A stretch of 64,000 nucleotides of DNA from Pantanalinema sp. GBBB05 (GTDB lineage Bacteria; Cyanobacteriota; Cyanobacteriia; Leptolyngbyales; Leptolyngbyaceae), in assembly GCA_016743235.1 (NCBI GenBank), contig VRZD01000022.1, forward strand, positions 46,785 through 110,784, written 5' to 3'. Below, piece after piece: positions 1 through 8,826 of this stretch. A model generated the notes under the pieces. The model saw only the letters and a list, made by a program, of their open reading frames with translations. It ran no database searches and was not told the DNA's origin. Each line of letters starts with the position of its first letter. Position 1 is the first letter of the stretch. A program made the translations under genes and the position numbers.

Positions 1-1
1 A

Positions 2-3000
2 CTGGTTAATAGTTACTTAACTGGCGATCGCTATCTAAGTCCCGCAATTATCAGCAAACAAGCAGAAATCGATCGCCTCCTGCAACAGTTGGATGACCTG
101 GATCAGCAACGGGGAGAGCAATTCAGCACAACTGGGCTGTGGCAGCAATGGAAACTGCAATGGCAGCGTTTAGCCAACAATTGGTCACCCTTTACACCAG
201 AAACGAATCTCCAACTCCACCGGGATTTAATCCAGCAGTTATTAGGCTTAAGTGTGCAAGTTGGCGATCGGTCTAACTTAATGCTTGATCCCAACCTGGA
301 CTCTTACTATGTCATGGATAGTGTGATCAGGCAGTTGCCGGAATTAGTTGCCAATACAGCCTACGCCAGAGACTTTGGCGCCGCCGTTAGTCAACGACAG
401 CAGCTTACCACCAATCACACTGTGCAACTGCACGTATTGCTGAATGAAATTGAGAATACCCTTAAAACGATTCAACGAGGAACTAAGGGCTTTTCTCAGC
501 CCAATTTCCCCCTCAGTTCCACGCTGTCCTTAACCAGGCAAGAAAGTGCAGCTACAAGTAAAACCTTCTTGCAACTGCTTAAAGGCAGTGGTGTTAACCA
601 GCGATTTTATCGATCTCAAGATTTTATTACCTTAGGGAACCGGGCGATCGTCCGGCAATTGCAGCTTTACGATGCTCTCGTTCCAGCGTTAGATCAGTTG
701 CTTCAGAAACGATACGACAACTTGATTGAAAAGAAACATCAAGTCTTTAGCTTTGCTCTATTCGTCCTCCTGACTGTTCTCACCTTACTGATTGCCTTCA
801 CGCGCACTTTGAATCGCCGACAACGGGCTGAACACCGCTTAGGCATCCAATACGCGACAACTCGTGCCTTAGCAGAGTCCACCACATTAAACGATGCCAC
901 TCCGAAAGCCCTGCAAGCCATTTGTCAGGCTTTATGCTGGGATCGAGGTGAACTATGGGCGATCGACCCCAAAACAAAAGTGCTTAACCTCGTCCATAGT
1001 TGGACTAATCCAAAGATTCAATCTGAGAGTTTGAACCATAGTAGCCCTAGCTTTTCGCCAACGGAAGGATTGTTAGGTCAGGTCTGGCATCAAAAATCAA
1101 CCTTGTGGATTCCCGATATTCGCCAGGAAGAGCAATTTTTGCAGGGACAACATGTGATCAATGCGGGTCTGCGTTCTGCCATCAGTGTGCCCTTGCTGAG
1201 TGAGCATCAGATGCTGGGCGTCATGACCTTTTTTCAGCGTCGAGTCCAACGACCGGATGCTGAACTAATCGAGATTATGACTACGATCGGCAGCCAGATC
1301 GGTCAATTTATCAAACGCAAGCAAATTGAGGAAACCCTGCAAGGCATTGCCCAAAATGTCTCTGCCAGCACCGGAGAAGCTTTTTTTCAATCGCTGGTGC
1401 AAACCTTAGCAACCACCCTAGAGCTAGATTATGCCCTGATCGGCAAACTGGATCCTGGGCAGGGCGATCGCGTCACCACAGTAGCCGTGTATTGTCAGGG
1501 ACAGATCATCGATAACTTTGAATATGAGCTGTTACATACACCCTGTGCAGACTTAGTCCATCAAGGGTTTTGCTGTTATCCCGAAGGTGTACAGCAGCAA
1601 TTTCCCCAGGATCCTTTACTGACCCGCATGGCAGTAGAAAGCTATTTAGGCACAGCCCTATCTAGTTCAACCGAACAACCCTTAGGGCTGCTCGTCGTGA
1701 TGAACCGCCAGCCGATCGCCGACCTACAACTAGCAGCCTCAATGCTGAAAATTTTTGCCAACCGAGCGGCGGCTGAGCTAGAACGGGAACAAGCTGCTGC
1801 CGCCTTACGTGGGCAAGAAGAACTCTTGCGGCTAGCGCTGAATGCGGCTCAGATGGGTGCTTGGGACTGGAATATTGTTACTGGCAAAGAAAAATGGTCG
1901 AAAGAAGTCTCTGAAATTTTTGGCATTCCAGCGGAACAAGTCTCTTATGCCGAGTTCGTCAAACGGGTGCATCCCGATGATCTCGCGATCGTGGAAACGG
2001 CACAAAATCAAACCTTGCATCACCAAGCAGAATACAATGCCGAATACCGCATCATCCTCGACCAAGGCGCTATCCGGTGGGTGAATAGTCGCGGCAATGT
2101 GCTACGAGATGCCCAGGGCAATCCGTTGGTGATGACTGGCGTCACTATGGATATCACTGCTCGCAAGTTGGCAGAAGCCGCCTTAAAGCAAGCGGAAGAG
2201 AAGTATCGCAGTATTTTTGAGAATGCTGCCGATGGGATTTTCCAAACCACTCCCGATGGAGCTTATATCAGTGCCAATCCTGCCCTTGCCCAAATCTATG
2301 GCTATAGTTCACCGGAAGAGTTAATCGCCACCTTATCTCACCATATCGATCGCCAGCTTTATGTTGACCCGAATCGGCGATCGCAATTTCGTCAATTGAT
2401 CGAGCAATACGATACGGTAATTGACTTTGAGTCTCAGATTTATCGGCAGGATGGCAGCATCATTTGGATCAGTGAAAATGCCCGGGTTGTCAAAGATGCC
2501 CATGGTCAACTGCTCTATTACGAAGGGATTGTTAAAGATATTAGCGATCGCAAAAGAGCCGCAGAAGAACTATTTAAAGCAAAAGAAGCGGCAGAAACCG
2601 CTAACCATGCCAAAAGCCAATTTCTGGCTAACATGAGTCACGAACTGCGGACTCCGCTGAATGCCATCATTGGCTATAGCGAAATGCTACAGGAAGACGC
2701 AGGGGATATGGGCTACGAAGACATCGTGCCCGACTTAGAAAAGATCCACAATGCTGGTAAACATCTCCTGGGTTTAATCAACGATATTCTGGATATTTCC
2801 AAAATTGAAGCAGGCAGAATGGATCTGTATCTAGAAACCTTCAGCATTGCTAGCTTGATCCAGGAAGTCCAGGCCACCGTTCGCCCCTTAATCAACAAAA
2901 ACGAGAATCAGCTAATCGTTCATTGCCCGGCTGATTTAGGCAATATGTATGCCGACTTGACTAAAGTCCGCCAAGCCCTGCTGAATCTATTGAGTAACGC

Positions 3001-4252
3001 CGCCAAGTTTACTGAGAAAGGGGTAATTACCCTCACCGTTGTTTGCGAAGGTGGTCGAGGTGAGGAAGATAGAAAAGATCAAAGCACAACCTCCCTATCC
3101 CTCTCATCTGCTTTACCCTCCTCATCTCCCCCAGCCTGCATCACCTTTACAGTGACCGACACAGGCATTGGCATGACTCCAGCTCAACTGACTAAATTGT
3201 TCCAGCCATTTACTCAAGCAGATGCATCCACTACGCGCAAATATGGTGGCACAGGATTAGGATTAGTAATTACCCAACGCTTCTGTCAAATGATGGGTGG
3301 GGATGTGACAGCTGAAAGCCAAGTTGGACAAGGCTCACGGTTCACGATCGCTTTGCCAATAACAGTCAGCGAACGGAAGCTGGAATTACCGCTACCCAAA
3401 GCTCACGCGGTAGTATTGCCCACTCCAGATCTAGCTCCTCCTAAAGGAATCACTGTTTTAGTCGTCGATGATGATGCCTCTGTGCGCGATTTGCTTGCCC
3501 GGCATTTACGGAAAGAAGGGTTTTGGGTCGAAACCGCTTCTAGTGGTCAAGAAGGTTTACATCTAGCCAAAAAGATCCGCCCCGATGCCATCACATTGGA
3601 TGTGATGATGACCAAAATGGATGGCTGGTCAGTGCTATCCGCCCTCAAAGCAGATCCTGAATTAGAAGATATTCCCGTCGTGATTTTGACGATCGTAGAC
3701 AACAAAGATTTCGGATTCTCCTTGGGAGCCTCAGATTATCTGACTAAACCGATCGACTACAAGCGCCTGACTCGTCTGCTGGAAAAATATCGTCCTGAGC
3801 CGATGCTACCGGATCATTCGGAGATGAATACCGGCTTGCCGATCGGGCATGTGCTGATCACCGAAGATGACCCCACAACCCGTAAAATGTTTCAGCGGAT
3901 TCTGGAACGCGAAGGTTGGTTAGTCACAGAAGCGGCAAATGGTAAAGAAGCCTTACAGCAACTGGCGATCTCACGACCCGACTTGATCCTGTTAGATCTG
4001 ATGATGCCAGAAATGGACGGCTTTCAGTTCATTGCCGAATTCCGTCGCCAGTCCCCCTATCGCCATATTCCAGTCATTGTGATTACCGCGATGGAACTCA
4101 CTGCCACCGAGCGAGAACAGTTGAATGGTTATGTCAAACAAGTTCTGCAAAAAGGAGCCTATAGTCGAGAACAATTACTCCAAGAAGTGCGAGAGCTAGT
4201 TGAAACTTGTACTCGTTCATCCAGCCACCCTGGAGATCACAGTAATGCCTAA
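2..4252 (+). CDS. Hybrid histidine kinase (GAF-GAF-PAS-PAS-HisKA-HATPase-REC-REC), 5' end outside window
   Basis: The frame is open to the left edge, so the true start lies upstream; the TTG at base 89 is not a credible start. Numbering from base 89, the visible order is an N-terminal sensory region, one membrane helix (about 217-240), two GAF domains (about 257-405 and 420-575), two PAS domains (about 577-700 and 703-830), HisKA with the phospho-accepting His near 850 (motif SHELRTPLNAIIGY), HATPase with N box near 965 and DTGIG near 1024, then two receivers with phospho-Asp near 1170 and 1301. The first receiver has the TKP lysine; the second has a weaker QKG match. A low-complexity insert of about 25 residues lies just before DTGIG. 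The end overlaps the next gene by 8 bp. It is a membrane-anchored multi-input sensor; its ligand is unknown. Confidence 0.95.
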   Translation: MVNSYLTGDRYLSPAIISKQAEIDRLLQQLDDLDQQRGEQFSTTGLWQQWKLQWQRLANNWSPFTPETNLQLHRDLIQQLLGLSVQVGDRSNLMLDPNLDSYYVMDSVIRQLPELVANTAYARDFGAAVSQRQQLTTNHTVQLHVLLNEIENTLKTIQRGTKGFSQPNFPLSSTLSLTRQESAATSKTFLQLLKGSGVNQRFYRSQDFITLGNRAIVRQLQLYDALVPALDQLLQKRYDNLIEKKHQVFSFALFVLLTVLTLLIAFTRTLNRRQRAEHRLGIQYATTRALAESTTLNDATPKALQAICQALCWDRGELWAIDPKTKVLNLVHSWTNPKIQSESLNHSSPSFSPTEGLLGQVWHQKSTLWIPDIRQEEQFLQGQHVINAGLRSAISVPLLSEHQMLGVMTFFQRRVQRPDAELIEIMTTIGSQIGQFIKRKQIEETLQGIAQNVSASTGEAFFQSLVQTLATTLELDYALIGKLDPGQGDRVTTVAVYCQGQIIDNFEYELLHTPCADLVHQGFCCYPEGVQQQFPQDPLLTRMAVESYLGTALSSSTEQPLGLLVVMNRQPIADLQLAASMLKIFANRAAAELEREQAAAALRGQEELLRLALNAAQMGAWDWNIVTGKEKWSKEVSEIFGIPAEQVSYAEFVKRVHPDDLAIVETAQNQTLHHQAEYNAEYRIILDQGAIRWVNSRGNVLRDAQGNPLVMTGVTMDITARKLAEAALKQAEEKYRSIFENAADGIFQTTPDGAYISANPALAQIYGYSSPEELIATLSHHIDRQLYVDPNRRSQFRQLIEQYDTVIDFESQIYRQDGSIIWISENARVVKDAHGQLLYYEGIVKDISDRKRAAEELFKAKEAAETANHAKSQFLANMSHELRTPLNAIIGYSEMLQEDAGDMGYEDIVPDLEKIHNAGKHLLGLINDILDISKIEAGRMDLYLETFSIASLIQEVQATVRPLINKNENQLIVHCPADLGNMYADLTKVRQALLNLLSNAAKFTEKGVITLTVVCEGGRGEEDRKDQSTTSLSLSSALPSSSPPACITFTVTDTGIGMTPAQLTKLFQPFTQADASTTRKYGGTGLGLVITQRFCQMMGGDVTAESQVGQGSRFTIALPITVSERKLELPLPKAHAVVLPTPDLAPPKGITVLVVDDDASVRDLLARHLRKEGFWVETASSGQEGLHLAKKIRPDAITLDVMMTKMDGWSVLSALKADPELEDIPVVILTIVDNKDFGFSLGASDYLTKPIDYKRLTRLLEKYRPEPMLPDHSEMNTGLPIGHVLITEDDPTTRKMFQRILEREGWLVTEAANGKEALQQLAISRPDLILLDLMMPEMDGFQFIAEFRRQSPYRHIPVIVITAMELTATEREQLNGYVKQVLQKGAYSREQLLQEVRELVETCTRSSSHPGDHSNA
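3051..3132 (+). repeat. Purine/pyrimidine hairpin-type repeat inside kinase gene
   Basis: A purine-rich run (3051-3079) is followed by a pyrimidine-rich run (3091-3132). Their complements share words such as GAGATGAGG and GATAG, so the segment can fold into an imperfect hairpin. It is in frame and encodes a Ser/Pro/Glu-rich loop between the N box and the DTGIG motif of the kinase ATPase domain. Similar tracts occur at 5508-5597 and in several intergenic places in this window. Confidence 0.6.
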
Positions 4253-4622
4253 AATTCTGCTGGTAGAAGACAATGAAATGAATCGGGATATGTTGTCTCG
4301 CAGACTCAGCCGTAAAGGGTATGACATCCTGATTGCGATTGATGGTGAGCAAGGAGTCTCGATCGCACAAACCGAGCATCCTGACTTGATTTTGATGGAT
4401 ATGAGCCTACCAATTCTCGACGGTTGGGCAGCCACTCGCCAGCTGAAAGCCATATCGGCTACCCAAGCTATTCCGATTATTGCCCTCACTGCCCATGCTA
4501 TGGCAGGCGATCGCGAGCAGTGTATTGCCGCCGGATGCGATGACTACGATACCAAGCCCATTGAATTTGCTCGACTATTAGGGAAAATCCAAGCATTACT
4601 GGGTCAAGAGGTGGAAGCATGA
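4245..4622 (+). CDS. Single-domain response regulator (CheY/DivK type)
   Basis: A 125-residue free receiver with no output domain. It has the acidic pair (LLVEDNEMNR), the phospho-Asp in LILMDMSLP near residue 53, the Thr in ALTAHAM and the conserved Lys in DTKPIE. I chose the ATG at 4245, which starts the canonical MPKILLVED. An earlier in-frame start at 4200 would add residues not typical of the family. The gene overlaps the upstream kinase by 8 bp and the next gene by ATGA, so the three are almost certainly translationally coupled. It probably shuttles phosphate between the neighbouring kinases and receivers; the partners are inferred. Confidence 0.93.
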   Translation: MPKILLVEDNEMNRDMLSRRLSRKGYDILIAIDGEQGVSIAQTEHPDLILMDMSLPILDGWAATRQLKAISATQAIPIIALTAHAMAGDREQCIAAGCDDYDTKPIEFARLLGKIQALLGQEVEA

Positions 4623-6706
4623 GAGCCAACGGCGGCTATGTTTTGGTAGTTGATGATGATGAAAACAGCCGCCTGTATATCTCACGCCAATTGCAGCAAT
4701 CTGAACTTGTGGTGTTAACTGCTGAGGATGGGCAGCAGGCGATCGAGGTGTTGGATACCACTCCAGCGATCGAGCTGATTCTACTAGACATTCTGATGCC
4801 AACCCTAGACGGCTTTCGGGTGCTAGAACTTTTGAAAGCTCACCCTACATTACGCCACCTACCTGTCGTCGTCGTTTCCAGTCTAGATGACCTCAAGAGC
4901 TTAGTTCGGTGTATTGAATTAGGCGCCGAAGATTACCTGTTCAAGCCATTAAATCCTGTCCTGCTGAAAGCCAGAGTTGAAGCATGTTTGGAACGCAAAC
5001 GGCTCCGTGATCAAGAAACGGCTTATGTCAAGCAACTGCAAACTGAAAAAGCAGCAGCCGAAATGGCAAACCGGGCTAGAAGCATTTTCCTTGCCAATAT
5101 CAGTCATGAACTCCGGACACCGTTAAATGCCATCATCGGCTATAGCGACATTCTGCAAGAGGATTTACAAGATTTAGCCCCCAGCTTGGTTCCTGATGCC
5201 GAAAAAATTCGGGCATCGGGTAAGCGGCTCCTAGAACTGATTAACGATATTTTAGATATTTCCAAGATCGAAGCAGGCAAGATGGAATTGTATCTAGAAC
5301 GCTTCGATGTTGCCTCTTTGGTGGCAGATGTCGTTCACCGGATCACACCACAACTCGACACCAGTGGTAATACCTTCCAACTCGACTGTTCCCCCGAGCT
5401 AGGCACCCTGCATGCCGACTTGAGTAAACTGTCCCAAACGCTGCTGAATCTTCTGGATAATGCCAACAAATTCACTCAGCAGGGAACGATTACACTCACT
5501 GTGAGACGGGAAGATGAGGGAAGTGGGGGAGCAAGCGCAGATAGGGAAGAAGCACAGATAGCCATCTCTTCCTTACCGTCCCTCTCTTCCTCACCTGACC
5601 CTAGCTCGTATATCGTCTTCACGATCGCCGATACCGGAATTGGCATCGACCCTGACCACTTACCCTATCTGTTCCAAAATTTTTATCAGGTCGATGATTC
5701 TGCCACGCGCAAATATGGAGGGACAGGGTTAGGGTTAGCGCTGAGTCAACGGTTTTGCCAGATGATGGGCGGCACCATCACCGTTGCGAGTCAGTTAGGT
5801 CAGGGCTCTGTTTTTACTGTACGAATGCCCGTGGATGTGATTGATCATCAAGTGTCGATGGTCACGCTTCATCCAGAGCCAGTGCCGGATGCATCCGAAC
5901 TCCAACCACCGACCGAACTGCTGCAGTTACCCGACGAAGCAAAATTAGTGCTCGTGATTGATAGCGATCGTGCCATGCGAGATCAGATGGTACAAATGCT
6001 GAATCGGCAGGGGTTACGGGTGATCACTGCTTGGTGCGGGGAAGAAGGGTTGCGGCTAGCGCGGGAACTCCGCCCTGATTGGATTTTGCTCGATATGATG
6101 CTGCCAGCCTTGGAGAGTTGGCAAGTACTATCAACCTTAAAAGCCAGTGCAAACTTGGCAGAAATTCCGGTGTTAGCGATCGCCAAAGCGAATGATCAAC
6201 AGAGTAGTTTTATCGTGGGAGTCACGGAATACCTAACAAAACCAACTGATTTGAGCCGATTTGCGCGATTAATGACTCACTATCCCATCCTGACCGCTAA
6301 GGGTGATGCCGTTACCAAACATAGCTTGCTGATTGGCACTGAAACCAGCACTCGCCAAATTGTTCAACGGTTACTCGAGAAAGAAGCCTGGACAGTTACG
6401 GCTACAGATAGCATTCGAATCGCCACCGGAGCCATTGCCCAACTGCAACCAGATTTAATCCTGCTGGATCTGATGCTACCGGACATGCAGGGTTTCGCCT
6501 TTCTTGCCGACCTTCACGCTCGCTCCATCGAAGCCCCCATTCCCACGATTGGCTTTACCACCCATGATCTCAACCGTGACGATCGGGAATGGTTCAACAG
6601 TTACCTGGAAACGCTCTTGCAACAAACCCATTCCAGCCCTGACAAACTTCTGCTCGATGTTTGCCATTTATTGTCCCCCCATCCTCAGGTCAAAGTGTGC
6701 ATCTAA
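4619..6706 (+). CDS. Hybrid histidine kinase, REC-HisKA-HATPase-REC-REC
   Basis: A soluble 695-residue protein. The N-terminal receiver has its Asp in LILLDILMP near residue 55 and FKP lysine. It is followed by a helical linker, HisKA with His near 162 (SHELRTP), HATPase with N box and DTGIGID, then two more receivers. The second receiver has Asp near 490 and TKP. The third keeps LILLDLMLP near 615 but lacks the usual acidic pair (LLIGTETSTRQ) and the C-terminal KP, so it looks like a pseudo-receiver. There is no transmembrane segment, so it probably relays signals received from the neighbouring sensor kinases. A low-complexity loop (about residues 297-326) interrupts the ATPase domain at the same place as in the first gene. 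The start overlaps the previous stop as ATGA. Confidence 0.94.
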   Translation: MRANGGYVLVVDDDENSRLYISRQLQQSELVVLTAEDGQQAIEVLDTTPAIELILLDILMPTLDGFRVLELLKAHPTLRHLPVVVVSSLDDLKSLVRCIELGAEDYLFKPLNPVLLKARVEACLERKRLRDQETAYVKQLQTEKAAAEMANRARSIFLANISHELRTPLNAIIGYSDILQEDLQDLAPSLVPDAEKIRASGKRLLELINDILDISKIEAGKMELYLERFDVASLVADVVHRITPQLDTSGNTFQLDCSPELGTLHADLSKLSQTLLNLLDNANKFTQQGTITLTVRREDEGSGGASADREEAQIAISSLPSLSSSPDPSSYIVFTIADTGIGIDPDHLPYLFQNFYQVDDSATRKYGGTGLGLALSQRFCQMMGGTITVASQLGQGSVFTVRMPVDVIDHQVSMVTLHPEPVPDASELQPPTELLQLPDEAKLVLVIDSDRAMRDQMVQMLNRQGLRVITAWCGEEGLRLARELRPDWILLDMMLPALESWQVLSTLKASANLAEIPVLAIAKANDQQSSFIVGVTEYLTKPTDLSRFARLMTHYPILTAKGDAVTKHSLLIGTETSTRQIVQRLLEKEAWTVTATDSIRIATGAIAQLQPDLILLDLMLPDMQGFAFLADLHARSIEAPIPTIGFTTHDLNRDDREWFNSYLETLLQQTHSSPDKLLLDVCHLLSPHPQVKVCI
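5508..5597 (+). repeat. Purine/pyrimidine hairpin-type repeat inside second kinase gene
   Basis: A purine-rich arm (5508-5553) and a pyrimidine-rich arm (5564-5597) lie in frame in the HATPase coding region. They are at the equivalent protein position to the tract at 3051-3132, with different sequence but the same word content (GAAGATGAGGG, ATAGGGAAG, and CCTTACC on the other arm). Confidence 0.6.
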
Positions 6707-6751
6707 TCTCTATCCACTTGATTTCCTGCGCTGTTTGAGGAGAAATGTCGT

Positions 6752-8650
6752 ATGACTCTGCGCAGACGAACCTTATTAATCATCGGCATCACGCTCTTGG
6801 GACTAAATGGCGTGTTACATGGCGTGGCATCCTCGCTATTGATCGGCAGCGCCCGCCAGGCAGAGATCCAGGACACCCGTCAAGTCATGAAAGGTGCCCT
6901 GAATGTCTTTTCACAAAATCTCAGTCAATTTAACGAAAACTATACCGACTGGGCAGTATGGGATGATGCCTACGACTTTGTCCAGACTGGTAATTCAAAA
7001 TTTATCCAATCCAATCTGGTGGATGCTCAACTTGCCACCCTCCGGATTAACATCATCATTTTTATTAATGACACTGGAAAAATCGTATTTGGCACAGGCT
7101 TTGATCTAAACCGGAACCAAAAAACGCCAATTCCACCTTCACTCAAGCGACATTTAGTCTTAAGCGATCGCCTACTTCAGCATCCCACCCTTGAGAGTTA
7201 CCATGCTGGTATCCTGTCCTTGCCTGAAGGACCGATGATGATCGTGTCTCGCCCCATTTTGACTAGCGAGAGTACAGGACCATTTCGTGGCAGCTTAATT
7301 GTGGGACGGTATCTGCAAGGTGATGAAGTCGATCGCCTCAGCAAGGTAATTCGCTTACCCTTAAGCATTGAAACGATTAGTAACACTCAGCTTCCCGCCA
7401 ATCTTTGGCAAAATCTGCAAGCCGGGGTGACTCCAGAACCCACGATCGCAATCCATCCTATAGACGACAATACGATCGCGGGTTATGCCCTGATTAACGA
7501 CATTTACGACAAACCTGCCGTGATTCTGAAAGCTGAAAGCCCGCGCACGATTTACCAACAGGGCTGGATCACCGTGCAATACCTAACCTGGATCACGGTA
7601 CTAGTAGGGTTAGTATTTGGGGTAGTTACCTTATTGTTGCTGGAAAAGCTAGTTCTATTCCGCCTTAGCCGTCTGAATCTAGAAGTCCAAACGATCGGGC
7701 GGCAAGGCGATTTATCTCAACGTGTGACGGCTACCGGAGATGATGAATTAGCCCATCTGGGCGCCACCATTAATACAATGCTGTCCACCCTAGCCCAGTA
7801 TGAGCAGGAGCACCAGCAGGTAGCGACCGATTTGCAAGGGGCTAAAGAAGCCGCAGAAGCGGCTAACCAGGCTAAAAGTCAATTTCTCGCGAATATGAGT
7901 CATGAGCTGCGAACCCCACTCAATGCCATTATTGGCTACAGCGAGATGCTAGAAGAGGAAGCGGAAGCGCTGGGACAGGAGGAGTTCACTCAAGACCTCC
8001 AAAAAATTCGGGGTGCTGGCAAACACTTATTAGGGCTGATTAATGACATTCTTGACCTGTCGAAAATTGAGGCAGGCAGGATGGAAGTCTATCTCGAAAC
8101 CTTCGAAATTGCGACCGCGATCGCAGATATTCTAGCGATCGTGCGTCCATTAATGGAAAAAAATCACAACACCTTCGTCATCCACTGCCCCGATGATCTG
8201 GGTTACATGTACGCAGATACCACCAAAGTTCATCAGATTCTGCTGAATCTTTTAAGTAACGCCGCAAAGTTCACTGTCCAGGGAACGATTACATTAACTA
8301 TCGCTAGAGCAGCTAAAGGCAATGACACCGATCCAGCAACACCGTCTCGTCTCATCTCGTCTTCAGCCGCATCTCCCTATATCACCTTCACCGTTTCTGA
8401 TACCGGAATTGGGATGACTCCAGAGCAGATCAGTAAATTGTTTCGACCATTTTCTCAGGCAGACACGTCTACAACTCGTAAATATGGTGGAACTGGATTA
8501 GGCTTAACCATTAGCCAACGATTTTGTCAGATGATGGGAGGAGAAATCAGAGTGACTAGCGAAGTTGGTCAAGGTAGCAGCTTTACGGTTTATTTGCCAG
8601 TTGAGGTCACCCTACCCAAAACTCATAAACTCATGAGTCACTCAGGGTAA
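6752..8650 (+). CDS. CHASE4-HAMP sensor histidine kinase
   Basis: A 632-residue membrane kinase. An N-terminal helix (about 5-25) is followed by a periplasmic CHASE4-like domain with the hallmark DWAVWDDAYDFV near residue 65. A second helix (about 272-303), a HAMP segment, HisKA with His near 382 (MSHELRTPLNAIIGY) and HATPase follow. There is no receiver, unlike its neighbours. The ATPase loop before DTGIGM has a shorter Ser-rich stretch where the two upstream kinases carry the repeat-derived insert. The ATG at 6752 is preceded by GAGGAG (about 6738-6743). The nearest receivers that could take its phosphate are the ones encoded either side. CHASE4 ligands are not known. Confidence 0.93.
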   Translation: MTLRRRTLLIIGITLLGLNGVLHGVASSLLIGSARQAEIQDTRQVMKGALNVFSQNLSQFNENYTDWAVWDDAYDFVQTGNSKFIQSNLVDAQLATLRINIIIFINDTGKIVFGTGFDLNRNQKTPIPPSLKRHLVLSDRLLQHPTLESYHAGILSLPEGPMMIVSRPILTSESTGPFRGSLIVGRYLQGDEVDRLSKVIRLPLSIETISNTQLPANLWQNLQAGVTPEPTIAIHPIDDNTIAGYALINDIYDKPAVILKAESPRTIYQQGWITVQYLTWITVLVGLVFGVVTLLLLEKLVLFRLSRLNLEVQTIGRQGDLSQRVTATGDDELAHLGATINTMLSTLAQYEQEHQQVATDLQGAKEAAEAANQAKSQFLANMSHELRTPLNAIIGYSEMLEEEAEALGQEEFTQDLQKIRGAGKHLLGLINDILDLSKIEAGRMEVYLETFEIATAIADILAIVRPLMEKNHNTFVIHCPDDLGYMYADTTKVHQILLNLLSNAAKFTVQGTITLTIARAAKGNDTDPATPSRLISSSAASPYITFTVSDTGIGMTPEQISKLFRPFSQADTSTTRKYGGTGLGLTISQRFCQMMGGEIRVTSEVGQGSSFTVYLPVEVTLPKTHKLMSHSG

Positions 8651-8702
8651 GATTTCCGATAGACCTGTAGCAAGTGCAATGCCCCCATTGTGAGACTGGC
8701 AA

Positions 8703-8779
8703 GCCTCAAACCTAGGAGGCATTTCTGGTGGAGCAGGCAGAACTTCCAGAAAATTAGGTTAAGTCATGAAGAATGACTT
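8703..8779 (+). promoter_or_regulatory. Three consecutive hairpins upstream of the cyclase gene
   Basis: Within the 176-bp gap before the cyclase start are three perfect small stems: 8703-8707 with 8716-8720 (GCCTC/GAGGC), 8723-8728 with 8746-8751 (TTCTGG/CCAGAA), and 8761-8767 with 8773-8779 (AAGTCAT/ATGACTT). Together they suggest a structured 5' leader. No known riboswitch class could be assigned by eye. Confidence 0.4.
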
Positions 8780-8826
8780 GGTAGCACCACAAAGTACGAG
8801 CATTGTTGGACGGAGCAAAGAATGTC

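Noticed and set aside
8651..8826. Possible c-di-GMP riboswitch before the cyclase gene
   Set aside because: Some words are suggestive, but the conserved GEMM core and tetraloop-receptor layout are not present by eye.
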